From contig JAEWFC010000031.1 in the NCBI GenBank assembly GCA_023389035.1, forward strand, positions 124,001-188,000: a stretch of 64,000 nt of DNA, in the 5' to 3' direction. The notes beneath the pieces were generated by a model, which had not been told where the DNA came from, searched no databases, and saw only the letters and a program-made list of their open reading frames with translations. Shown here piece by piece: positions 1 through 7,424 of this stretch. Every line of letters starts with the position of its first letter. Position 1 is the stretch's first letter. Origin of the DNA: Acidobacteriota bacterium. Its GTDB lineage: Bacteria; Acidobacteriota; Blastocatellia; Pyrinomonadales; Pyrinomonadaceae. A program made the position numbers and the translations under genes.

Positions 1-1
1 C

Positions 2-448
2 GTAGATTGGGCGCCGATCCCTGAACTTTCGCTTGCGACCGGATACACCTATCAGCACCTGACAGCGGAAACTAACATAATCGTTCCCGTAGCAGGACAA
101 CGACGGGAGGGTATCAGCGAATTCTACATTCGCGACAGCTATTTCTTTTTCGACGTGCACGCAACGCCGATAAAGCGTGTCTCGTTATTTGCCAGCTATC
201 GAATAAACGACGACCGCGGCCAGGGCGATCGAGTCTCACTGCTGCCTGAGAACATAATCACCTCGTACCCGATGCAGATGCAGTCGCCTGAGGTACGGCT
301 TGCGATAAGGCTTCATCGAATGGTCGACTGGAACTTGGGCTATCAGTACTACAACTACAAAGAACGCTTTGTGAACGCTCAGAACTACAACGCCCATCTG
401 CCTTACACTTCGCTACGGTTCTATTTTGGCCGCTCCGCAGACCGCTAA
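2..448 (+). CDS. C-terminal part of an outer-membrane beta-barrel protein (partial)
   Basis: The reading frame is open from the left edge to a TAA at 446-448, so only the last 148 residues are present and the start lies outside the window. The protein alternates short polar turns with aromatic-rich amphipathic strands (e.g. LGYQYYNYKERF, TSLRFYFGRSADR), typical of outer-membrane barrels. No signal peptide or plug can be judged. It converges on a cluster of multihaem cytochromes, so a porin partner of a porin-cytochrome conduit (MtrB/PioB type) is an attractive role. That is inferred from context and not from a recognised family motif. Any other barrel, such as a porin, remains possible. The C-terminus is -DR, not the usual terminal aromatic. 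Confidence 0.55.
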   Translation, partial: VDWAPIPELSLATGYTYQHLTAETNIIVPVAGQRREGISEFYIRDSYFFFDVHATPIKRVSLFASYRINDDRGQGDRVSLLPENIITSYPMQMQSPEVRLAIRLHRMVDWNLGYQYYNYKERFVNAQNYNAHLPYTSLRFYFGRSADR

Positions 449-474
449 ATAGATCACCGAAAGTGAAATTAAAC

Positions 475-512
475 GGGCTGTTCGGATATGATCCGGACAG
501 CCCTTCTCTTTC
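475..512 (+). terminator. Intrinsic terminator of the barrel gene
   Basis: A 12-bp stem (475-486 with 492-503, one G-U pair) with a 5-nt loop is followed by TTCTCTTT. It starts 27 bp after the barrel stop codon and points the same way. Confidence 0.85.
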
Positions 513-534
513 GAATTTATCTTCCTTCACACCC

Positions 535-590
535 CACCGGTTCCCGTTTACCTCTCAGGCGGAAACCCGACCGGTAGGGAGGGTGTTCTT
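535..590 (+). repeat. Dispersed 56-bp repeat, copy 1
   Basis: This copy matches 621-676 over 56 bp with only a few substitutions; the best-kept core is CGGAAACCCGACC followed by GTAGGGAGGGTGT. The spacing between copies is 86 bp. It is intergenic and resembles a REP-type dispersed element. Confidence 0.75.
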
Positions 591-620
591 GATTCCCGTA
601 CAAAAGGCACCATTGACTTC

Positions 621-676
621 CACCGGTTCCTGCCTACCGCTCAGACGGAAACCCGACCTGTAGGGAGGGTGTGCTT
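621..676 (+). repeat. Dispersed 56-bp repeat, copy 2
   Basis: Direct copy of 535-590. Both lie in the gap between the convergent barrel and cytochrome genes. Confidence 0.75.
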
Positions 677-711
677 AGCAGCTCGTCAGATCAATCTAAA
701 AGGTCTACCGC

Positions 712-750
712 CCACCAACACCCTTGCTACCGCGCGGGTTTCAGCCTGCG
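712..750 (-). repeat. Diverged inverted copy of the same dispersed repeat
   Basis: Read on the minus strand it gives GCTGAAACCCG, then CGGTAGCAAGGGTGTT. This matches the core of the two direct copies (GAAACCCG-N2-CGGTAG-N2-AGGGTGTT). Together the three copies form a direct/inverted REP-like cluster. Confidence 0.6.
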
Positions 751-853
751 TTTGCCGCGGCCGCGAAACCGCACAACGCCTCCCACATCCCCGAGTAGAA
801 CTCAGGCGCAACAAGCCGTAAACCGAACCTTTTTTGCGTGAAAAGAGAGAAAT

Positions 854-1084
854 GTCACGTAACAAAAGAGAAATGTCACGCGACAAAAGACAAAAGTCTC
901 GTGACAAAAGACAAAAGTCTCATGACAAAAGACAAAAGTCTCGTGACAAAAGACAAAAGTCTCGTGGCAAAAGACAAAAGTCTCGTGACAAAAGAGAAAA
1001 GTCTCGTGACAAAAGAGAAAAGTCTCGTAACAAAAGAGCTATGTCACGCAACAAAAGAGCAAAGTCACGCAACAAAACCAAGAG
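854..1084 (+). repeat. Array A: eleven 10-bp near-palindromes with exact 21-bp period
   Basis: Cores begin at 854, 875, 896, 917, 938, 959, 980, 1001, 1022, 1043 and 1064, every step being exactly 21 bp. Core variants are GTCACGTAAC, GTCACGCGAC, GTCTCGTGAC (most common), GTCTCATGAC, GTCTCGTGGC, GTCTCGTAAC and GTCACGCAAC. Each is followed by an A-rich 11-bp spacer (AAAAGACAAAA type). A degenerate twelfth unit may precede at about 833. It lies in a 734-bp gap between convergent genes. The same element recurs in opposite orientation at 21484-21661. Because 21 is a multiple of three, peptide-like heptads appear in all frames; I regard those as by-products. Function unknown; a phased binding array is the simplest reading. 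Confidence 0.9.
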
Positions 1085-1129
1085 TTTTTCGAGCCTTTTA
1101 CCCAATTCTCACATCCGGATGGGTCGGTC

Positions 1130-1162
1130 AGGCAAACGAAAGGCCGCCCGATCGGACGGCCT
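1130..1162 (-). terminator. Intrinsic terminator of the multihaem cytochrome genes
   Basis: Bases 1141-1162 form a 22-nt palindrome (stem about 9 bp, one G-U). On the minus strand it is followed by TTTCGTTT. It lies 21 bp beyond the stop of the octahaem cytochrome gene. Confidence 0.8.
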
Positions 1163-1182
1163 AAATGCTTTATCCATTAAAG

Positions 1183-2853
1183 TTACTGAGACACGGGCAT
1201 TTTGAACCGGACCCTGTCATAACCGCCGGTATGGCAATCGGCGCACTGGAATTTCGAGATGTCTCCGAGATTTAGCGGATGTGTAAAGGATCGATCGCCC
1301 TTATGGCAGGCCGCGCACTGCCAGGTGTTCTTGTCACCCAGGTTGACCGGATGCTGAAACGTGCCGCCCTCAGGCGTGAATGTGCGTCCACCAAAGGTCT
1401 GATCAAGCGTTGTATGGCAGATCGCGCAATCATTTCGGATCACCTGTCCATCGCGGCTGAAATGCTGGCCATCGTGACAGCGGAAACACCCCTGCGCATT
1501 GAAATGCCCGATGTTATCAATATGCGACGTCCAGTTAGTTTTCATTTCGGGGAAGAAATTCATTTGATAAAGCTGCTGGACCTCAGTGATAGCAGCCCGA
1601 ACGACGTCGCCGCGTGAACTGTAAACGTCCGGGTACGTCGTACGGTAATATTCATCCAGACGGCTGCCGATCGCCGCAACAGCTTCATCATTGGTAGAGT
1701 ATTCGGCCGAAAGTACTTCGACGGCTTTTGCCTTGATATACGGCAGCGTCGGGTCTATGCGTCCTGCCGTGAGAGCTGTGTCAACCGCCCGGCTGGGTGA
1801 ACGATATATGTGGGCAGGGCGATTATGGCAGTCGATGCAGTCCATCGTGCGCTGCGGCAATTGCCCGATCTGTTCAGCTGATAGAGCAGTGTCTTTCGCA
1901 ACGTACTCGACGACCTTTCCGCTGCGGTCGCGGAATCGCACCCACGGAATGTCCTGGCGTTTCTCGTCCGTGTAGGCGTAGGTGATCTCATTGGCGACAT
2001 TCATATGCCAGTGGATACCGCCGGTCTCGCCCGATTCGGCACTGCCGCCTCCTGTCTTTAGCAGCAAGCGCGTCTGATTGAGCGAATTGCCCTCGTCAAA
2101 GCCGAAGTGGTTAAACACCTTGAGCTGCTCGCCGTGAAACTTCTCCGGCCAGTGGCACTTGGCACAGGTATCATTCGCCGGCCGCATGTTGTGCAGCGGT
2201 GTTTTGATAGGACGCTCGAACGTGTTGAATGTTACAGCGTAGAGTTGGTGCATCCCGTTCAGCTTGGAACGGACATACCATTCAGCTCCGCCTCCGACGT
2301 GGCATTCCACACATTTGACCTTGGCATGCGGAGAGTTGTTATACGCGATAAACTCCGGCTTCATCACCACATGGCACTGCTGCCCGCAAAAGGCGGTAGA
2401 TTCTGTGTATTCGAAAGCCCGGTAGCTTCCAAACGCACTGATGAACAAGAAAATGAACGAGAGAGCTAGGAAGACGATGGCGGTCCGGCGCTTTGACGGA
2501 TCGTTCAGATCGAGAATGGGATAATCAGGGATCGCAGCGTCCGGATTTTTGCGTCGGCGGCGGCGTTCGATCAGCATTCCCGCGATGATCAGAAAGATAC
2601 CGAAAACCAGTACGCTGGGCAGCAGAATATACGTCACCAGCACGGTGTAAGGATTCTCGTCGTGCGACGAGAGTTCGATCATTACAAGCAGAGCAATGCT
2701 GGTAAGGCTGGCGGCCGCTATCGCTATGCCTATAAAACTGAGGTAGTTGCGGATCAGGCTTGGGAAACGGCGCGGTTCGGTGGTCGTTGGCTCCTTCGGC
2801 AGTTCCGGAGCTTTCTCGGGGCCGTTTGACGCTACTTTTTCTTCTTCGCTCAT
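1183..2853 (-). CDS. Membrane-anchored octahaem c-type cytochrome, NapC/NirT-like
   Basis: This is a predicted quinol-oxidising or electron-relay cytochrome facing the periplasm. Three hydrophobic segments fill the first 150 residues. The haem region then carries one CX3CH site (CGQQCH, with a nearby Met as in NapC/NrfH first haems) and seven CXXCH sites (CVECH, CAKCH, CIDCH, CFRCH, CAICH, CAACH, CADCH), so eight haems. I start at the ATG at 2853 (MSEEEKV) because GGAG lies 6 nt upstream; an in-frame extension to 2913 has no such signal. It is the last of four cytochrome genes on this strand and is followed by a terminator. The family role (electrons from the quinol pool to periplasmic partners) is established for NapC/NrfH. 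The physiological acceptor here is unknown. Confidence 0.85.
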   Translation of the reverse strand: MSEEEKVASNGPEKAPELPKEPTTTEPRRFPSLIRNYLSFIGIAIAAASLTSIALLVMIELSSHDENPYTVLVTYILLPSVLVFGIFLIIAGMLIERRRRRKNPDAAIPDYPILDLNDPSKRRTAIVFLALSFIFLFISAFGSYRAFEYTESTAFCGQQCHVVMKPEFIAYNNSPHAKVKCVECHVGGGAEWYVRSKLNGMHQLYAVTFNTFERPIKTPLHNMRPANDTCAKCHWPEKFHGEQLKVFNHFGFDEGNSLNQTRLLLKTGGGSAESGETGGIHWHMNVANEITYAYTDEKRQDIPWVRFRDRSGKVVEYVAKDTALSAEQIGQLPQRTMDCIDCHNRPAHIYRSPSRAVDTALTAGRIDPTLPYIKAKAVEVLSAEYSTNDEAVAAIGSRLDEYYRTTYPDVYSSRGDVVRAAITEVQQLYQMNFFPEMKTNWTSHIDNIGHFNAQGCFRCHDGQHFSRDGQVIRNDCAICHTTLDQTFGGRTFTPEGGTFQHPVNLGDKNTWQCAACHKGDRSFTHPLNLGDISKFQCADCHTGGYDRVRFKMPVSQ

Positions 2854-3014
2854 AATGTCTCCATCGGCGGCCGGATTTCTGACATCTTTGAGCGGCGGAA
2901 ATGCGATCAGCACCGCGTTCCATTTAGCAAAGCTCGAGTCGGTCTACAACCGTCTAATTGCCTTGCCGCGAGAGAACGCGGTGCTGACGCACTGCCTGAG
3001 CAGGTGTCAGATCA

Positions 3015-3353
3015 TCACTGTGCCGGCTTTCTCAGTGCCAGCATATATTCGGCCAACGCTTTGGCTTCCTCAGCCGTCATGCCCTTCGGTTCGAATGCGG
3101 GCATGTGGGGGGGCTTCTCCGATTTTTTCCCCTTCAAGATCGCTTCGACTTGCTCTTCAAGCGGCATTTCGGGGTTGTAGGCTTTCTCTGCTTTCGGGCT
3201 GTGGCACATTGCGCACTTTGTTTTGTATGCGGCTGCAGGATCGTCCATAACTGGCGTAACCGCAGCGGCCGGTTCAGCACGGAAAACGGCAAAAAATACG
3301 AACGGCGAAACCAAAGCGATGGTTGCGAATAATTTAACTCGGTTGAGCGTCAT
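3015..3353 (-). CDS. Small monohaem class I cytochrome c
   Basis: The 112-residue product has an N-terminal signal peptide (hydrophobic stretch ending ...AEPAAA), one CAMCH haem site near residue 47 and a likely distal Met in PHMPAF. The C-terminal helix (AEEAKALAEYMLAL) is typical of class I cytochromes. GAGG precedes the ATG with about 6 nt spacing. It sits between the nonahaem genes and the octahaem membrane cytochrome. A soluble periplasmic shuttle between them is the natural inference. Confidence 0.85.
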   Translation of the reverse strand: MTLNRVKLFATIALVSPFVFFAVFRAEPAAAVTPVMDDPAAAYKTKCAMCHSPKAEKAYNPEMPLEEQVEAILKGKKSEKPPHMPAFEPKGMTAEEAKALAEYMLALRKPAQ

Positions 3354-3544
3354 AATTTACCTCTGACAGCCGAGCAAGGAGGGCTCGTGAAGATCTGTCA
3401 CCGCCCTTATGTGCAACCGCCGTTCCGTAAGCATTTTATGCGACATGCTAAAAATGCTTAATAATTCTGCCCCCATCGGTATCGTTGCCACGCTACAGCG
3501 CGGGGTTTTCATCATGATGCGAAAATTTTCGCAGTGTTCGGTGC

Positions 3545-4474
3545 TCAAAACCTGAACGACGCTCCCTCATGACACTTTCTGCAGTTCGAGAAATTCTGGT
3601 CCCCAAACGCGCGACGTTCGTTATGACAGGTCGCACAGCTTGAGGTACGGGCCGGTGCAAAATGCATAGACGGCTGTGGCGAAGTCACTTGCTGCCCGCG
3701 AACACGCCCCGGACGCACCGTATGACATTCGGCACAAGACAGGTTCTTGCGAGTATGTTCCGCATGGCTGAAATTCATCTGAAATGATCGTGCGTTGGTC
3801 GACGTTCGCACAAGGCGGCCCGGTTGATGGCATGTCGAACACGAACCGATGTTCTTTCCGCCCGAGGTTGCGTTTGGCGTGTGGCACTGAAAACAAGTCG
3901 TATGTGCACTAAGCCTCGCCGGGATAGACAAAGCTACTCCGCGTGAAGCAGGTCGGTGGCACGTCGCACAGTTCGTTTGTCGCGTGTGCTTGGAATGGTC
4001 GAAAACTGCGTTAAAGCTCCGCAAACCGGGAAACGGCTTAAGACTCGTCGCCGTGTGACAAATAGTGCACATCTGTGCAGTGTTTCCTGAGAATTCCTGC
4101 ACATGGCATGAGGAGCACGGCACATGTCCCGGCAGCTTCGGGGTCGCACGATTATCACTGCGAACATGGCATACGAGACAGGGCATTCGCCGATGCTGTA
4201 CCGTCTGGTGGTTGAACCGCGAACCCTGAACCGCGACGGAGCTTGGTCCGCCGGCCTCTTTCTCAAAGTCGGTGTCGCCGAAACCCGCTTCCAGCTGATC
4301 GAGTGTAACGTTCGGTGTGTATGCAGGGTCAGGAACTAACATTTGCGGCTCACGCGCATAGCCAAAGATCATTAGACAAGCGAAAAGCGGTACACATGCA
4401 ACGAGCATGGTCGTCTTGATCCGCCGGACCAGTGCAGATCGCCTGACGTCTGATTGTGTGTTGCGATGACGCAT
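3545..4474 (-). CDS. Nonahaem cytochrome c (cytochrome c3/c7-like)
   Basis: After an N-terminal signal/anchor (about residues 20-40) the 309-residue protein carries nine CXXCH motifs: CLVCH, CSSCH, CTICH, CATCH, CFQCH, CSTCH, CAECH, CATCH and CRKCH. Upstream His residues such as FDHSKH and FSHAEH are likely distal ligands, as in cytochrome c3/c7 families. Its ATG (4472-4474) directly abuts the TAG of the preceding nonahaem gene (TAG|ATG), indicating translational coupling and probable co-function. Such proteins act as periplasmic or surface electron wires. No substrate-binding domain is recognisable. Confidence 0.85.
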   Translation of the reverse strand: MRHRNTQSDVRRSALVRRIKTTMLVACVPLFACLMIFGYAREPQMLVPDPAYTPNVTLDQLEAGFGDTDFEKEAGGPSSVAVQGSRFNHQTVQHRRMPCLVCHVRSDNRATPKLPGHVPCSSCHVQEFSGNTAQMCTICHTATSLKPFPGLRSFNAVFDHSKHTRQTNCATCHRPASRGVALSIPARLSAHTTCFQCHTPNATSGGKNIGSCSTCHQPGRLVRTSTNARSFQMNFSHAEHTRKNLSCAECHTVRPGRVRGQQVTSPQPSMHFAPARTSSCATCHNERRAFGDQNFSNCRKCHEGASFRF

Positions 4475-5677
4475 CTATGGTGTTCCGCCTGCCTCAATGA
4501 TCGCTTTCAAGTGAGATTCGGGGATCGGACGTGTGCCGAAGGACACATGGCACTTTGTGCAGCGGAATGACGCATTCTCCTTTCTCGCCGCCACTTCAAA
4601 GTTCAACACTCCGCCATCATCGACGGTGGCCGTTGCATGGCACATCGTGCATGATGCGAGGCCAACCTTGGTTGTTGCTCGATCGGTCGTCTTCATCGCC
4701 TCGACGTTATGGCACGTTGAGCAGCTTAACTCAGAGTGACTGAACCATTCATGTCGAAATGTTCCCGACGAGTCTCGTCGCTTCCACAGGTCGAGCGTTA
4801 CGCGGTCGGTCACATTCATCTTAAGGGCAAGGGCCGCATCAAAGTCCGCCGCCGGCAGCGTCGCTTTTGGTTTATGGCAGGCGGCGCAGTCTTGCGGTGC
4901 AGGCAGCAGGCCCGAGTCCTGAGAATGACAGGTGAAACAGGTAGTATGCCCGGTCGGTACGGCTTTGAATGTGCCTTTCTTGAGCCAAAACCCATCGCCG
5001 ATATCCGCAGGCGGCTTTGTCAGATACTCGCTATCCGATTCCCCCTGCGGGTTCATCGTAGCATGGCAAACGGCACAGCTTGTTTCCGTCTGGCGCCTTA
5101 CAGCGAATGAAGCGAGGCGAAACGTCTGCTGCTCCGACCGGTTCGACGAGACGATCTCTATGTGCTTGTCGTGCGGAAACTCGACTGCAAAATCGCTGGC
5201 TGCGGTCTTTCCCTTTTCCGAAGCGTCGAAGATCTCTCTCGGATTGGGGAATGGATGCCGTCTGCTATCGCGTGGCGATGGGTTGACATGACAGATCGAA
5301 CAGATGGTCGGCCGTGCACCGCGAAAAAACTGTTGCCTGTGGCAGTTAATGCACGACTCATGCTTCGGGTATTCGGTCACATCAGGAAATGCTCCGTCGC
5401 CAGTCCGAACCTTGTTCCAGTTATCACTGGGAAACGTGTGGCAGGTTGAACAGTTCGCGTTGTGGCCCTTTATATCGTGCGGAAACTGCGAATACTTTGG
5501 TGGTGCAGGTGTAGGCCTCGGCGTTGCAGCAGCAGGACGTGCCGGCCGGCGTATCTGCGAACTTACGGTAACAGCAGCGTCGCTGACCGCGATGAGATAG
5601 ACCGCAGCAAAGCTCGCAAAGAGCATTGTTACTGCCAGACGAATTCGCGATGGGGTGTCTCGTGAGTATCTGGACAT
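4475..5677 (-). CDS. Nonahaem cytochrome c, first gene of the cytochrome operon
   Basis: Nine CXXCH sites are visible (CSTCH, CINCH, CSICH, CAVCH, CFTCH, CAACH, CSTCH, CTMCH, CTKCH). They follow an N-terminal hydrophobic signal and a Pro/Ala-rich linker (PTPAPP). His ligands precede several sites (FPHDIKGH, FPHDKH, FSHSE). I choose the ATG at 5677 (MSRYSRD). The longer frame beginning with GTG at 5755 would run through a perfect palindromic operator (5737-5760) and a candidate promoter. The gene is adjacent to the next nonahaem gene with no spacing. Role inferred: periplasmic multihaem electron carrier; partner and acceptor unknown. Confidence 0.85.
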   Translation of the reverse strand: MSRYSRDTPSRIRLAVTMLFASFAAVYLIAVSDAAVTVSSQIRRPARPAAATPRPTPAPPKYSQFPHDIKGHNANCSTCHTFPSDNWNKVRTGDGAFPDVTEYPKHESCINCHRQQFFRGARPTICSICHVNPSPRDSRRHPFPNPREIFDASEKGKTAASDFAVEFPHDKHIEIVSSNRSEQQTFRLASFAVRRQTETSCAVCHATMNPQGESDSEYLTKPPADIGDGFWLKKGTFKAVPTGHTTCFTCHSQDSGLLPAPQDCAACHKPKATLPAADFDAALALKMNVTDRVTLDLWKRRDSSGTFRHEWFSHSELSCSTCHNVEAMKTTDRATTKVGLASCTMCHATATVDDGGVLNFEVAARKENASFRCTKCHVSFGTRPIPESHLKAIIEAGGTP

Positions 5678-5736
5678 TATAAGCAATGTGGAGCCGCAGC
5701 GTAGATCATTTGATATTACGCCGGAGATCGCCGGAC

Positions 5737-5760
5737 GGGCTGTGACAGCCGTCACAGCCC
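5737..5760. promoter_or_regulatory. Perfect CRP/FNR-family operator between divergent cytochrome and ResB operons
   Basis: A 10-bp perfect inverted repeat separated by 4 bp contains TGTGA-N6-TCACA (5741-5756), identical to the E. coli CRP half-site arrangement. On the minus strand a TAATAT -10 candidate (5713-5718) places the site centre near -42. On the plus strand GATAAC (5777-5782) places it near -40. Both are close to the class II activator position. No good -35 box is seen on the minus side, which fits activator dependence. Confidence 0.75.
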
Positions 5761-5915
5761 TGTTCTTAAGCGACCTGATAACGTGTTCATGATCCGCACA
5801 AATCGGAGTGTCTGCAGTAATTAAGATCCATACTATCGTTACGCTTTCGACGTTTGTAGGCCGTCAAGTTGCTTCGCGTGTGAACCGTGCGCTTAGCCTC
5901 AGGTACTGAGCAATA

Positions 5916-7424
5916 ATGTCAACGATCGAAGAAAATGTGTTGGCCGCAGCGAGCGTACCTCCGAAGGCGAAAGCTGCGTCCGGCCCCTCTCTTTTCACTC
6001 GCATCCTCAAACTCGCATGCTCGGTAAAGCTTGGCGTCACTCTGCTTTGCCTGCTCGGACTTGCCTGTCTGATCGGGATGCTCGTAATGCAGCAGAACGT
6101 TGACGGTTTTGAGAATTACTACGCCGCACTCACGCCCGCACAAAAGTACCTGTACGGAAAGCTTGGCTTTTTCAATATCTATTACGTTTGGTACTTTAAC
6201 GCGCTGCTTTGCCTGGTCTCGCTGAATATAGTTCTTGCGTCGATCGACCGCTTTCCTAAGAGCTGGATCTTCGTCAGCAAGCCGCAGGTCACGGTGCCCG
6301 TACGATGGCTGCGTGATCAGCCGGTTAGATCTGAGTTAGAGATCGCCGGCACGCCTGCCGACATTGCCCCGCACGTCGAAGCGAGGATGAAGGCCAGCGG
6401 CTGGCGACGGACCTCCACCGCCGAAAAAAACGGCAGGACATATGTTTTCGGTGATTCGGGTGCCTGGAACAGGCTCGGTGCCTATCCCGTACACGTCGCG
6501 CTTTTGACGATCTTTTTTGGCGGGTTCCTGACAGCACAGATGGGCACGACGGGTGACCTGCCGCTAGCACCGGGCGAATCTTCGAATTTAATGTACGAGA
6601 CGGTCGTCGACCTGGCTAACGTCAAACAGATCACAAAACAACTCCCTTTCGAGGTCACATTCACCGACATCGAGCAAAAGCTTATTCGAAAAGAGGGTTC
6701 GCTCGGTGCGGGCAACACTATCGACTGGATCACTCGATTCACGATCAGAGACGAAGGGCAGGACTATGAGGGCATGGTCCAAATGAACAAACCGCTAGAC
6801 TACCGCGGGTACCGGTTTTTCCAGGCGAGTTTTACATCCATCGGGCGAGCGAGGAATATAACGCTCGACGTGACGCCGGAGAGCGGTGGAGCTCCGCAGC
6901 AGATAACAATACCGCGGAACGGCACGGCCGAGTTGGCGGACGGTACGAAGATCCGATTTGCCGAATTTCGCGGAAGTTTCCGAATGGGAATGGAAGACCC
7001 GAACGAGGACACCAGCAGCTACCAGAACCCGGCGGCGGTACTGCAGGTCGTTCCGTCAGGCGGAACGATGCAGACGGCATATGCGTTTGGCCCGCAGGCC
7101 GGAAATATACCGATCGCTTCAAAGCCCATAGGCGGATACACCTTTCGCCTTGCGGATTTCGAAAAGGTCGCCGACCGACACATTCTTTCTGTGCAGCGGG
7201 ACCCGGGAGCATCGGTAGTATATGTCGGTTTCGCACTTTTATTCATTACACTGTCCGCAGTTTTCTTTTTCTCTCATCAACGCGTCTGGGTCGCCATTGA
7301 ACCAGGTGCGGACGGCACATCAAAGCTGATCGCAGCCGGAAACACTAACCGGAACGAGACCAGTTTAGAAGAACGATTTCAACGCTTTGTCGAGGCACTC
7401 GGCTCGACGAGACCGGAGAAATAA
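5916..7424 (+). CDS. resB: ResB/Ccs1-like cytochrome c biogenesis protein
   Basis: ResB with CcsA forms the System II haem export and ligation machine that attaches haem to CXXCH motifs outside the cytoplasmic membrane. The 502-residue protein shows the ResB layout. There are two early transmembrane helices (around 35-65 and 85-110), a third after YPVHVALL, a large periplasmic domain with MVQMNKPLDYRGYRFFQASF, and a last helix near residue 440 (VVYVGFALLFITLSAVFFF). It overlaps the next gene by one base (TAATG). It is divergent from the multihaem cytochrome genes, whose products need this pathway, with a shared CRP/FNR-like site between them. Confidence 0.92.
   Translation: MSTIEENVLAAASVPPKAKAASGPSLFTRILKLACSVKLGVTLLCLLGLACLIGMLVMQQNVDGFENYYAALTPAQKYLYGKLGFFNIYYVWYFNALLCLVSLNIVLASIDRFPKSWIFVSKPQVTVPVRWLRDQPVRSELEIAGTPADIAPHVEARMKASGWRRTSTAEKNGRTYVFGDSGAWNRLGAYPVHVALLTIFFGGFLTAQMGTTGDLPLAPGESSNLMYETVVDLANVKQITKQLPFEVTFTDIEQKLIRKEGSLGAGNTIDWITRFTIRDEGQDYEGMVQMNKPLDYRGYRFFQASFTSIGRARNITLDVTPESGGAPQQITIPRNGTAELADGTKIRFAEFRGSFRMGMEDPNEDTSSYQNPAAVLQVVPSGGTMQTAYAFGPQAGNIPIASKPIGGYTFRLADFEKVADRHILSVQRDPGASVVYVGFALLFITLSAVFFFSHQRVWVAIEPGADGTSKLIAAGNTNRNETSLEERFQRFVEALGSTRPEK

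Noticed and set aside
854..1084. CRISPR array
   Set aside because: Units are only 21 bp in total, spacers are themselves near-identical A-rich sequence, and no cas genes are present.
834..1205. Open frames with heptad peptide repeats (RDKRQKS-like) across Array A
   Set aside because: A 21-bp period keeps every frame open. The opposite-strand frame matching Array B (LSRDF repeats) is broken by an in-frame stop in the CATGAC variant. No credible start, and the frame runs into the cytochrome gene.
3357..3548. 63-residue hypothetical gene
   Set aside because: No ribosome site, no recognisable composition or domain; it lies in the promoter region of the monohaem cytochrome.
5678..5755. Upstream GTG start for the first nonahaem cytochrome
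   Set aside because: It would translate through the perfect operator and candidate -10; the ATG at 5677 gives a normal signal peptide.
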